Source of the DNA: Zhengitettix transpicula
Taxonomy: Eukaryota; Arthropoda; Insecta; Orthoptera; Tetrigidae
Reading direction: 5' to 3'
Assembly (NCBI GenBank): GCA_037074705.1
Contig: CM073590.1
Location: 207,992,746 to 208,056,745, forward strand
DNA length: 64,000 bases
Under the pieces are notes generated by a model. The model made no database searches and had not been told where the DNA came from. It worked only from the letters and a program-made list of their open reading frames with translations. Below are positions 24,101 through 34,559 of the stretch, in pieces (the stretch's first letter is position 1; each line of letters begins with the position of its first letter). The position numbers and the translations under genes were made by a program.

Positions 24101-27100
24101 TAGAAGCAAATAATAATAAAATCTACTTTTTGTGGATCCAAATATATTCTTTGGCCTTGCCTAGATTTCATCTTTATAGTCTTGTGAAATGGTCTTAATT
24201 ATTAAATTTTTATTAATAACTATTGAATTAAAAAAACAAAATTGCAATGCTAAAATAATTAATAGAAAATTGAGATGCAACAGCAGCAATTACAAACCTT
24301 TCCATCTCCAGCATAATGGAAACCAGCATCAGTAGAGAAAACTAGAAGCCTTCGGGCTTTGTCCCTCCATCCTATTTGCTCTCTACACACAACTGCTTGC
24401 ATAATAGCATCAAAACCACCTTCAGGTGCATCTAGGTTTCCTGAGACTGAAGCATTTTTAACTTTTCCCTAAAACATTAAAAAAATAATCAGAAGAAAGT
24501 CCATTCATAAAAACTGATACATTCTTGCAATTGTTACTAAGCAATAAATAGAAACAGTAACAATGTAGGATGATGTCAAATAAAATCACTTCAATGTTAC
24601 ATCACTGCTACTTGGTATTATAGGTAAAAATATTAATTTTAATATGAGGTTTTAGTACAATGTTATATTAAATTCAGGCAAACATAAATTTGTATTATAG
24701 TGTAATCCATTACAATTTTAGGATAAAATCAAGTAAGTATTAGTATATAATTTTTTATAATGTTAATATTGTTTTGGTGCACATGTTAATGTGTTTTAAA
24801 ATGGTGAAGCATTTTAATGGGCCATTAAAACAAATCAAAATTATACTTTTAATTAATCATATATAAAGTTAGTAAACGTAACTAAACATTCTCAAAAGGA
24901 ATATGAAATTAATGGATTGAATATTAATAAAAGAAAATTCAAATAAAATTCTTATATTAAAACATGCTAGGCATATCTAATTTGACTTGACATGGTTCTT
25001 TGATCTGTGATTTATACAGAATCTTTTATGAGGTGTTACATAATACACTAGGCAGAAATATAGTGCCAGAACCATGGATCAAACAAGGGCCTATGGCTCT
25101 GTACAGTTATATTAATTTGTCTATTTACTGCATTTTTGCTACGTACTGAGGATGTGACATTGCTGAAATAATTGATATGGTCAGAATAGGGAGATAGCTG
25201 AAATTGAGAGTCGGTGTTGTCATACTTGACAGAACAAAGTTATTCAAATATTTGGATGTGATATTCTCCTACCTCAGGACAGATGTATAGTGTGCTGGTT
25301 GACACATACATACAGCATAAAGTGTGTATCATATACTTCTTGAGGATGAACACCACCAAATATTTCAGAACTACGTTTCTTGTCCATATTAATTATTTTG
25401 ACAATGTCACATCATTCTTACCTGCTTTTATGTACAAATAATGTCATCATATCTCATTTGTTGATATGTATGTTTATTCCCGAAATATTGATTAATGACA
25501 AACAAAGAGAACATAAGGCAAATGTAAAATTTGATAATCAATCTACACATAAAACAATATATATGCAAAAGCTACTAGGGCAAATATGAACGAATTACAA
25601 AAACACCACACTGACAATATTTAAAGTATGTGAGTAAAATACAAAAGAAATGCATTTTATATCATGGTAATGCCACAAAAAACATCTAACAAAAAGAATA
25701 TATGGATTTAATAATAGGAAATACGGATAATATATAAAACAAGACTTCCCTGTCATTATAACAATGACAAAAATTGGCCTGGATACAGAAAAGAAATTAA
25801 TATTAATGGCTCTACTTGCAATTTAATCAGACCAGTTGATTTAATCAAATCAGACATTGGAATACATAAACAATATGTTCTCAGAATTTAATCATTTTGC
25901 ATTTGAAGAAGAAAATTTAAATTGAATAATTTTAAGAAATGGAGTTTGCATGTGCAATTTGAATAAAAATAAATTATACCGTTCTCAATCAAACTTTTAT
26001 ATTTATGTTGATTAATTTTGAAGTGAGAAAGAAGGATAGTGAGTTTGGTTAGCAAATCTAATATTTTTTCAACTTTTAGGAAGCACATTTAATTTTGATC
26101 CAATAAGCAGACTTTATGAATATATGGATTTTGTAAAATACATTTCAAAACAAAACAAATGTTTTTTGATGAGAGAGGAAGAACAATTTAGCAACTTTAT
26201 AGTTATACACACATGCACAAGATGTAAAAAATCATCTATGTCATACTTTTCACAACTTACATCTGTTAATTTTTGAATCATGTGATCAGATATGTTGATA
26301 TAAAAAAATATGTTGCAAAGCGAACCAACTAGCCAACATATAAAATCTTTCTGATAATTATATCACATATAATGCAGTCATCTTAAAAATCAGAGAGAGA
26401 CAAAAATAGAAGTGATTGAAAGTAATTTAAATGTTGCACACACAATCCATCACAAGGAAAAGTCAACAGGTTTATGTATAAAGTTTATCAAGCAATTACA
26501 AAATATGCACAACAGCATTTAAGAAACATCTTACCTTTCATGACCTGTAACAAAAGATTCTTTATTTGTGATTGAGAAAAAAATGATAAAATAAATAAGC
26601 AATACATCATGTTATTGAGGTTAATTCATTCATTTTATGTTGGCTTAGTAACCCCTTAATTCCCATGTTAGCTCACGTCACAAAAGAAAAAAATAATGCT
26701 CGTCACTATTGCAGGAACTTACTGCAAAACTATTTGCGTCGGGGCTAAGGGGCATGACATTCCGGAATCCGTAAGGAGCAGCACAGCCCGTACAAGGCTC
26801 CACAAGGCTAAAGAGACAGTCAAATTACACATATTTCCAAGCAGTTCACAAGATAGTACATTCATAAGTGCTACAGAAAGATACCACATCAAAAGATCAA
26901 AGCAGAAGATAGAATAGAATAAATAAAATAGCAGTCTCTTCTACTTGCCCTGTATTCAACAAAAACCTGTGACATAATGTGAAAAAAATAAAATAAAGAT
27001 AGGTGTACATGAAATGACACATAACATTTGCACCAGAACATTTCCTACAATACACCAACACAAAACATCTTAGAAATATATCAATTACACTTACAGAAAA

Positions 27101-30078
27101 GCTATCTACATCTTCACTTAGGGACATACGGTTTAAGAAACCATACGGTGCTTCACAACCTGGGCAAGGCTCCTTTAATCTAGATTTAAAACACACAGTA
27201 TATGCACATGAATTTGCTTTGTCATACAAAACAGCATACTTACCATTACAAGCTAATTTATCAAACGAATAAATGATACTTGATAAGATCCAATAAATTT
27301 ATCCTTTTATGGTGTATTATTGATCTGTTTTATCCTTATTAGAAGCATGTGTAGACGCTGTTTTTTAATCTCACTTTTGAAAGTGTACATAAGATAGTTA
27401 CATTATATACATCAAATAAGTAAATGTGTCAAGATCAAACTGATTAACTCTTTTGGACAGGAAAGAGTAGCAGAGAGCAATTGACTTACCTAAAATCAAC
27501 AGGTGGCATAATCGGGAAGAACGAAATAAAATTTCAAATTTTCAAGGACAGTAATCTGAACTACATGTCAGGCAAAACCCTATAAAAATTTTAAATTTTA
27601 TTTTGTCCCAGCTGACTATGTCACCTGTCTATTTAAGGTAAGTCAACGGCTCTTTGCCCCTTTTTCCTATACAAATGAATTAATCAATTTGACCATATAT
27701 ATATCTTAAGGTCAAATTAAATACCACATTTAGATAGGAAAGAGAGACAGCGAAGTCAACTTACCTGAAATTTTAAATATTTTTACTCCCCGGCTTGACT
27801 GGACCAACTGTTGATTTCCAATTAAGTCAACTTTGCTGTCTCTCTTTCCTATCTAAATGTGACATTTTATTTGATGTCATCACAATGTGACACACACATA
27901 CACACACACATACGTATAGTATTTTGAGGACATTTGAATGTATCTAAAAATACATTTCAGCATTATATATGCAAAATACCTCACTGCACGAGTGACAAAT
28001 AAATAATTTCTCACTATGCTTCTAGAGAGCATTCAGAGTTTTTATAATCTCATTTAATAAAAAAAGAAATATGTATAACAGTCTTATCAGAATTTTTTCA
28101 AATATTACAACACAAATACTAAATTCTTTACACCTGCATTACAAATATTTAACGCAACCAAATGTACTGACTATCTATTTATATTTATGAAAACTTCCAT
28201 GAAACTTTCCTACATGATTAAAAGGCTATTTTAGTCTCCCCAAAATTGAATAAGTTTTCAGTCTAATATTTCCCCAGTAATTATGTACAAAATCTAAGTA
28301 GGACTAAAAGCTATATTTTAAGATAAAATAAATATATTACTCACTTTTTAGGAACAGTGCTGACATATGGCATGACAACCTTATCAACAAATGAACCAAA
28401 TCCAAGTCTGAAGTCTGAGGTTATGTTGCGCATGCTTTCTACAAGTAGTGTTCCTAGACTTGAAAGCTTGTCCTTGTCATCTTCCATAGATTTTGAAAGA
28501 TCCATCAAATAGTACAAATCTACTGGATAGTCTTCAGCTTGAGCGTATTCAAATCGAATACGATATGGTTGGTCTGGAATCAATTTGTGATATTTAATAT
28601 ACATTTATAGGGATATTTAGTACCTAACTATAACGAGTTCAAGTTATTCATACATAAAATAAAACTATGGAACTCAATCCCTATTATTTGATTTATTGCT
28701 TGTTAGAAATACAAATATAATATCATTTTAATGTAATGTGTACATTGGCTCTAGTTGAAACTGGCTCAGCAATGCCTTTTGCCAGTGATATATATCCTTT
28801 GTGCCACAGAATAAATCAATTAAGTGTGAAGCAAGAGGCAACACTATGCTTCCACACATTGTTATAAATTATTCCTCCAACTTATTCCACTGAAATGAGC
28901 CTCAAGAAGTAATTCAATAATGCATTCCGTCTATCTATATCAGTGTTTCACAACTTGGATAATGCCCCACAGGGGAGCAATGTGAAAATGAGCTCATCTA
29001 AAATTTAAAAACCACTAGCTAGATTTTCTATTATAAACATCTTGGCCGAAGTCTCAGAAGCATTGGCAACAATCTTCAAAGCCATAATAATAATAATAGA
29101 AAATACACAAAATTCACTGTATTGGTTTATGCTGTTTATATATAGTGAATAAATGGCTGAATATCATAAAACTATAAAGAATTAAAGGTATTTCTGAATA
29201 CCAAAGTATACATTTAGTTAAAATAAATATTAGCTACAGATACTTACTAATTCTTAGCTTCAGTGACACTCTTTGAGGAGCAATCTGCACAGCTTCAAAG
29301 TGGCTCTCAGACGAAGATGAGGATGACCACGAAGATGAGCTGCTGCTGCTGCTACTACTACTGCTGCTGCTGCTACTTATACTTGATTGATACTGTCGTC
29401 TGCTACCTTTAGTCAGAGCCTTGTTGGAAATAATTTTATATTCATTTTCTGCATTATATACATATTCTTCACTGCATTCACGATTCCAATCAAAGCTACT
29501 ACTAGGCTGGAAACATCTTTTGCCTTCTCCAAAATCCTGAAATTGAAATACAATGCTGAAATTTGTTAACATATAATAAATTAGCATTAATATATTCATG
29601 TAAATGCAAGAAAGGATGTGACATCATCAAAATAATTATTACCGAAAGAAAAGAGAGATACATGGTGGCTTCCCTGAAATTGAAAATAGCGAGAGAAGTA
29701 TGTTATTCAAATTTTCAGAGTTTGTAAACCCGCTTCTTCAGGAAAGTGAGCTTTGCAGAACCTCCTCCAGTTCCAAGTGGCAAAGCCAAGCTTCAATTTC
29801 ATGTAAGCCACTACCTATCTCTCTTTCCTTTTCATACAAATCATGCATATATACATACATCGAACTACTTTATTTCATAAGAATTCATAAGTAAGCAACA
29901 CTTTAAAAGTATTAAATAAAAGTTTAATTACCGGCTTCGAGCACCATGCACATGTTGGAGTTTGGATGCATTCACTGCATGTCTGCTTTGAACTACAAGG
30001 GTTTTGTCCTCCTCCAGCTTGTTTTTGTGCAGCAGCAAGTGCAAGAACAAGCAACACTGCACAAAATCTCAAATCCAT
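18089..30078 (-). CDS. mys: Integrin beta subunit (beta-PS/myospheroid-like), complete coding region
   Basis: Cell-surface adhesion receptor subunit that pairs with an alpha integrin. Coding exons (minus strand): 30078-29932, 29536-29248, 28573-28345, 27179-27095 or 26807-26723, 24468-24298, 23191-22928, 22328-22041, 21715-21479, 21328-21047, 19070-18944, 18837-18691, 18430-18291, 18154-18089. All have GT-AG borders and the phases sum to 2472 nt (823 residues plus stop), close to Drosophila beta-PS. In order: signal peptide ([18 protein letters not shown]), PSI domain, poly-serine insert (about 100-125), beta-I domain with MIDAS D170-S172-S174 and ADMIDAS D177/D178, hybrid region, cysteine-rich I-EGF modules (about 490-660), beta-tail, one membrane helix (about 756-779), and a tail with [13 protein letters not shown] plus NPIY and NPTY talin/kindlin-type motifs. 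The start is the first ATG after an acceptor at 30080-30081, so a 5' UTR exon lies upstream. Confidence 0.95.
18291..18430 (-). CDS. mys: Integrin beta exon: membrane helix and proximal tail
   Basis: Acceptor TTTCCAG|GC, donor ACG|GTCAGT. Encodes [40 protein letters not shown] and MMAKWDT: the single membrane span and the conserved HDRRE/F membrane-proximal tail. Confidence 0.93.
19190..19735. repeat. Probable transposon relic in the same integrin intron
   Basis: GC-richer than its surroundings (CACCCGCACACCTAAAGG; CACCCTCACCCCAGGGGTGG). It contains two diverged repeats of an AGGAGAAATNCTAT...ATCTCAT block and ends in ACACACAAATATGTACACAC. It resembles the ends of common interspersed elements of insects, but I cannot name the family. 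The 66-80 codon frames here are not credible genes. Confidence 0.4.
20478..20510 (+). other. Hammerhead-like motif in an integrin intron
   Basis: CTGAAGA (fits CUGANGA), a 4-bp perfect stem II GTCC/GGAC with 7-nt loop, then AAAAC in place of GAAAC, then ATCAGG, which pairs back with CCTGA. The G-to-A change hits the residue that acts as general base in hammerheads, so it is probably inactive. Antisense to the host gene. Confidence 0.4.
21047..21328 (-). CDS. mys: Integrin beta I-EGF exon ending at an altered cysteine motif
   Basis: 94 codons of cysteine-rich stalk ([49 protein letters not shown]). It ends CERAP, where most integrin beta chains read CxxCPTC. The next exon begins GLTAHCAEF. 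Splice sites are clean on both sides. Confidence 0.9.
26723..26807 (-). CDS. mys: Integrin beta alternative exon B (specificity-determining loop)
   Basis: 85 nt with acceptor CTTTAG|C and donor GCA|GTAAGT. Encodes [20 protein letters not shown] and then SPDANSFA; 18 of 28 residues match exon A and both loop cysteines are kept. Using both exons, or neither, would break the frame (85 is not a multiple of 3), so they must be mutually exclusive. Drosophila beta-PS has an alternatively spliced exon pair (4A/4B) at the equivalent place. This exon is visibly richer in GC than exon A. Confidence 0.9.
27095..27179 (-). CDS. mys: Integrin beta alternative exon A (specificity-determining loop)
   Basis: 85 nt, acceptor TCTAG|A and donor TCT|GTAAGTG. 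Encodes [20 protein letters not shown] and then SEDVDSFS, entering in phase 2 and leaving in phase 0. In integrin beta-I domains this segment carries the two-cysteine specificity-determining loop that shapes ligand choice. A second 85-nt exon with the same phases lies about 290 nt further downstream in the gene. Confidence 0.92.
27428..27694. repeat. MITE-like element, diverged relative of the 27711 copy
   Basis: The outer bases GTCAAGATCAAACTGATTAA are mirrored by TTAATCAATTTGACC. Internally, AGGAAAGAGTAGCAGAGAGC and TTGACTTACC are mirrored by GGTAAGTCAACGGCTCTTTG. Arms are more diverged than in the neighbour. Confidence 0.55.
27711..27876. repeat. MITE-like element with ~40-nt terminal inverted repeats
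   Basis: ACATTTAGATAGGAAAGAGA plus GACAGCGAAGT is mirrored by ACTTTGCTGTCTCTCTTTCC plus TATCTAAATGT. Short, non-coding, with an AT-rich centre; lies in an integrin intron. Confidence 0.65.
29248..29536 (-). CDS. mys: Integrin beta exon with poly-serine insert
   Basis: Encodes the rest of the PSI domain and the start of the hybrid domain ([10 protein letters not shown]). Between them sits a run of 16 serines, a tryptophan and six more serines, from an imperfect AGC/AGT trinucleotide repeat near 29297-29380. Integrin beta chains I know have no homopolymer here. The exon ends in phase 1 at ATT A|GTAAGT. Confidence 0.9.
29641..29848. repeat. Fold-back MITE-like element
   Basis: GAAAGAAAAGAGAGATACAT near 29644 is mirrored by ACCTATCTCTCTTTCCTTTT near 29813, with further pairing of GGTGGCTTCC(CT)GAAATTGA against TCAATTTCATGTAAGCCAC. 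It lies in the first coding intron of the integrin gene and belongs to the same terminal-repeat family as the elements at 27.4-27.9 kb. Confidence 0.5.
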
Positions 30079-30079
30079 C
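29932..30079 (-). CDS. mys: Integrin beta first coding exon (signal peptide, PSI start)
   Basis: TTTTTAG acceptor one base before ATG; 49 codons with a hydrophobic signal peptide followed by cysteines typical of a PSI domain ([19 protein letters not shown]). The donor CCG|GTAATT leaves phase 0. The non-coding first exon and promoter must lie to the right, but I cannot place them. Confidence 0.9.
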
Positions 30080-30081
30080 CT

Positions 30082-30640
30082 AAAAATTAAGTAGAAAAAC
30101 TTTGTCAGTAAATTCAAAACAATCTGAAATATTCACTTTTCTATTTGCAAGTCAAAGAAATCAATAGGAATGAAATGACATTTTTAGATGTAGTGACAAT
30201 AGTTAATGACTAGTAATAATGGAAGAAGAATATTACTTTCCTACAAGGGTTGAAATGGCTATTTTGAAATTATGTTGTTGACCGTAACCTAATATCTTGG
30301 CGCAAATATGCAAAACACTCAGCGGATATGGAATTATTAGCGATGGGCCACTAAATTTATGTTCCAATCCTACATTTGCAGAATTTCCAGGATGGGAGAC
30401 ATCGTTGTCGACTTCCGAACGACATCGTCCATGTCAAAACTTGAAATATTTTGTCTAAACTTAAAATCACCATTTACATGAAAATGTACGGATTTTTTAA
30501 AGTTGATAACCAACTATATACGTAAACGGATGAGTTAATGAGACTAATTTGGGCTACGCGAGAATCGGTGAAAATCATAGAAATTTTCTATGAATTGAGA
30601 AAACCTATAATAGCATGAAAAATCGGTATAACCGAGGGAT
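30082..30640. other. Upstream region of integrin beta
   Basis: Should contain the intron before the first coding exon and perhaps the non-coding first exon. No TATA box or clear donor can be chosen with confidence. Confidence 0.3.
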
Positions 30641-30642
30641 GG

Positions 30643-30738
30643 GTTCCGCATCCCCCCTTTTCAAATCCCTTCCTATGCTATTAAAGGAGAGTTGCCATCA
30701 TGAGAATTACCCTCATGTAGCCTGTTACCCTAAAAAAA
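30643..30738 (+). repeat. 3'-end fragment of the A-tailed repeat
   Basis: Only the last ~85 bases of the unit (TTCCGCATCCCCCC to GTAGCCTGTTACCCT) plus seven A. A clear 5'-truncated copy. Confidence 0.75.
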
Positions 30739-30805
30739 TTACAAATTATTACTATGTTTTACGAGTTAAAATTATTAGAAAATAAGAGGAATATAAAAAA
30801 AAATT

Positions 30806-30905
30806 AATAAATAAGATAGCCAATAGACAAAAAGGGTAATATAAATACACCCTTTTTGTCTGTATTGCTATATTTCTTATTCATTATTTTCAATCAGGCG
30901 CAATT
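30806..30905. repeat. Palindrome of Penelope-like termini
   Basis: GCCAATAGACAAAAAGGGT is mirrored by ACCCTTTTTGTCTGTATTG across a few bases, then TTTCTTATTCATTATTTTCA. Same terminus as at 7253 and 44345. Confidence 0.5.
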
Positions 30906-30909
30906 TTTT

Positions 30910-32810
30910 TCATTATAAAAAAAAATATGGTGCAGCACCAAGATCAAGTCTGCTGTTAAAATTAACGAAAATAATTTTCTTTTAATTTGCTGCGGGCTAG
31001 TGTCGTTGGTAATATGATACAGAAAGGGGATTTAAACCCTGTTTCATCACCGCTTTCAGGATCCAAATTTCGTAAAGTTCTAATTTTAGAAAGCCCAGTA
31101 TAATATTGCATGACATTAAGAAATATTCCCGACTTCCTTCAAGGTGAGAATTCCAATACAGTCCGCAATGAACGTATAATTGACGCGCAAATTCTACACA
31201 AGATCGGGAAATATTTCTAAAATTCTCGATTGTTGACCTATATTGAGATAGTTGCTCGAAACAGACGAACCACCAGGGAGGCAGCTCTGCACACTTCCGT
31301 AAGCTAAAAATATCTAGCAGGTCACTCCGAATTTCCCCTTCTGTACTTCGTCAAATGCTGAAAAAGTAGGAGACACGAACGAACCTTAACATGCAACATT
31401 AAATTTTAATACAATTCTTTTCAAGAATGTACAGTTCTTTCAATTTTTGACTTGGTTGGATTGTGATAGTTCCCTGTATCGCGTTACTCGCCGATATAGA
31501 ACTAGAAATGAGTTATACTAAATTTTCATGTAATTAGGCAAACAACGACACTACGGAGAGAACACTAATGAGACTTTAATTGAAACAGCCACGAAATGTT
31601 ATTGCAAAATTAGACTCCTCCCGGGTTCGAATCCCGGATGTTTGTGTGTGAGAGAGAGAAACTATCGGCAAATTGGTCCCCCGACTAGAAAATATGATTT
31701 CCCATACTGAGTCGGTAATTACCAGAGCTTCTGATGCGACTGTAAATAAATCAATATTTAAGTAAAACAATTTGAAATCATTAAGGGAATTTATACTCCA
31801 CCACACAATCTTTGGTGGTGGCAATTTTTGAATTTTAAATCGCAGTATTAACTTCATAAATTTAATAAAAATTACAACGATAGCATTGACGACGAAACAA
31901 TTGTTAGTCTTCAATTTCTCATAGTACCATGGGCGACGTTACATCATAGGTTCATATTCGCCGAGAAGCAGAGTCTGACCATGTTAACCACAAGAGTGTC
32001 AACTAACTTCACACATTCTCTTACTGGGTTGACAAATAATGTTAACAAATATCCACATTATGAGCAGGTCTTAGTCTCTGTCGTTGGATAGCGACAAATC
32101 TTTTGGTACCAGTTTGATGATTTATTACTGTTCACCTCTGTAGCTTGAGTCGACAACTCGGACGCTATCCCAAAACCATCATCAATAATAGCATTATCCG
32201 TTCCAGATTGCATATTAATCAACTCCTTCCTTTATAAATGCATATTCTATTTGATTATTCCATATACAGGCAGAATTGCAACCCTCTTAATCTCATCTTC
32301 TTTTCTAGTACTCATTTACAATAAAATCTTTGTCACTGCCAAAACCGGAACATAATACGTTCAAATGGCCCTGTCACTTTTTTATTCTCTTTATCCACTA
32401 AGTTTTTTTTACGATTTATTTGTATAATTCTTTGCATGTTTTTTCGAATCATTTTTAATAATACATTGTCAAAGAATCGACATAACGTTGCGAAAATTTC
32501 CACTTCCCCACAGGTTCAGTGAATGACACTTCGGATGAATTTATTAAACGTTTAACAGTAATATAGTCGGATATTAATTACGACTGATGTATTCACTCGA
32601 TAACTCCACGCTGACAGGCACGCTACAGAAAGGATTCGCCAAGGTTTGATATGACGAGGGGAAATGTTGGTAGTCAATTGGGTATCATCCAATTATTAAG
32701 GAGGCATTGCGTTAGTCAATGTGTCTCTGGTATATTCATCACTCAGGAAGCGGTAGAACTGCTTTCAGGAGTGTTCTAACCGTGCCGTATATATGCAACT
32801 GAAAATTCAA
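30910..32810. other. Stretch with little recognisable content
   Basis: Apart from the possible SINE at 31560-31790, I see no gene. A short frame near 31250-31300 (RRTTREAALHTSV) faintly recalls transposase DNA-binding regions but is too short to call. Confidence 0.4.
31560..31790 (+). repeat. Possible tRNA-derived SINE
   Basis: CCGGG TTCGAAT CCCGG (31621-31637) is a perfect T arm and B box, followed by a non-tRNA body with a GT/GA-rich segment and an AT-rich end. No clear A box lies at the expected distance upstream, so this may be a 5'-decayed SINE. It is not a complete tRNA. Confidence 0.4.
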
Positions 32811-34508
32811 TCATACTAATAAATAAAACAGAGGGTTTGTATGTATGTATTGTAATGCCAATTAATTAAGCCATTAATTGTTTATAAATAATTTAAATTG
32901 TTAGCGAATAAATTAATTGTAAGCGGCATGAGCGAGAAAAGCAACAATGAGCGACGAGTTCTGTTTCTTTGTTGAGGAGTCGGAATGGCGATTACGCGCG
33001 CAAAAGTATAGTAGTTGGCGGAGAAACATTGCGAGGAGCAGAACAACTAATAAAACTTGAGCAGAAACTAGACGTCGTTAATGTATTACCAGTTAAAGTT
33101 ATGAATTAATACAAAGTAAAACATTCACGGAAGTATTGCATCGTAAATATTGGAAAGTAATAGCAGTTTTTGTGAGAATAGAACTTTCCAAAATCTTCGT
33201 GGATAAATTGTTCCAGGGGAACATTGGCAAATTATTGTGGAGCGGAGCAATCAACGAAATACAGCCAAACTTGCCAAATTTTAAAGTTAAGTGTAGAATC
33301 GGTGAAAACCAAGGCCTGATATTAAAAATTAAAGTGTGTAAAAGTGTCCGAACGAGGTAAAATTGATTGTTCTGGTACCAGACCGACGGTCCGTAAGTAA
33401 CATAACTTTGATAAATTTGTAAACTATAATTGAAAGAGAAAAAGTCAGATTTCGTTCATCTTTCATTTCGTTGAGAGTTCATTTAGTTTAGCTTTCATTC
33501 CACTTATATTTCATATTGTTTTTAAGGTAATTTTTTTTATATTTTGAATTGTTAATAGCCAAATTATACATTTTTCGTATCCTAATTATCAAACCCAGTG
33601 AAGGTCCTGAGAGAAGACATTAAATTTTGATTGTAATTGTTTTCAATTTTTGGATGCCACAAATTGATAATAAATTATTTGTTTGTTAAAATTTTGGTTA
33701 ATCTTTCATTTAATTATCCCTATTTAATTGATTATTACATTAAATGTCACCACAACGTGGGAAAATTCTTTAAATTAATTAAAGCCTACTTGTTGATTAT
33801 TGCAGTATATATATATTTGTTTGTGTGTATGTATATAAAAATCTACACCGGTGGAGCAAATTTCGTACACGTGTTTTTTTCTATCAGGAAACAAACCCTG
33901 TCTGGGTGAGAGACGTCTACCATCCCCGGGAGGGAGGGTGTAAATATTAAAACATGCTAAATCAGCCGATATTTGAGTCGGATAAATATTTTTAGGAGTC
34001 AAGTGATTGATAGTGTTTCTACCAATGTTATCTAAGAATAATTTCAACCCCTTATGGCACGGGAAAGGAGCACTCTTAGGGGTGGGGGTGCGTTACAAGA
34101 AAATAACGCGAATACAACCGAGATTGGAGTCAAATCCAGGGTTATGGATGTCGCCGAGATTAATTATTACATTCAACTTGCAACTCGCAAAGCAAAAGAG
34201 ATGGGGCTGAACGTAGGTGGAAATTTTCAAACATGTTGATCGGTCGATTTTTGCGTGGAATAAATACTTTTTGTTTAACCCACAGTAGCGGAGGTGGAAA
34301 TTTTTGAACATGTTCATACGGAAATTTTATATATATTTATCGAATTAAACTATTTAAGGGTCAATGAGTTTAACACCATTCGGAATGGTAGGTAAATAGA
34401 TCTAGGGATAGGGGTCGAGTTGCCTTACATAAATATAACGCAAAAGCTACCTAGATTCGAGTCAAGTCGGATAAGTGACATCCCGGGCAACGCCAGGCAC
34501 CCTGCTAG
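32811..34508 (+). mobile_element. Helitron (copy 3) containing a nested solo LTR
   Basis: Starts TCATACTAATAAATAAAACA after A (32810) and ends GGGCAACGCCAGGCACCCTG, then CTAG (34505-34508), before T. The last ~280 bases match the 3' end of copy 1, including TGCGTGNAATAAATACTTTT and the terminal hairpin. The LTR at 32851-33804 interrupts its GTAT run. A second partial copy of the same 3' part lies at about 34030-34235. Confidence 0.6.
32851..33804 (+). mobile_element. Solo LTR, copy 1
   Basis: Begins TGTAATGCCAATTAATTAAG and ends TTGCA, flanked by the same 4 bases GTAT (32847-32850 and 33805-33808). It aligns with the second copy at 36764 through CAGATTTCGTTC, ATCAAACCCAGTG and CCTGAGA blocks. 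TG...CA ends with 4-bp target duplications fit an LTR retrotransposon such as a Gypsy type. No gag or pol is present. The 74-codon frame inside is not recognised. Confidence 0.65.
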
Positions 34509-34559
34509 TACAGAATAAAATATCAAAACATTCGCAAAAATTATTTGCTAACCGCTGTG

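Noticed and set aside
26696..26917. 73-codon plus-strand frame
   Set aside because: It is antisense to the alternative integrin exon at 26723-26807, which has splice sites and conserved protein sequence.
31250..31300. Helix-turn-helix transposase fragment (RRTTREAALHTSV)
   Set aside because: Too short and without catalytic blocks nearby; chance resemblance is likely.
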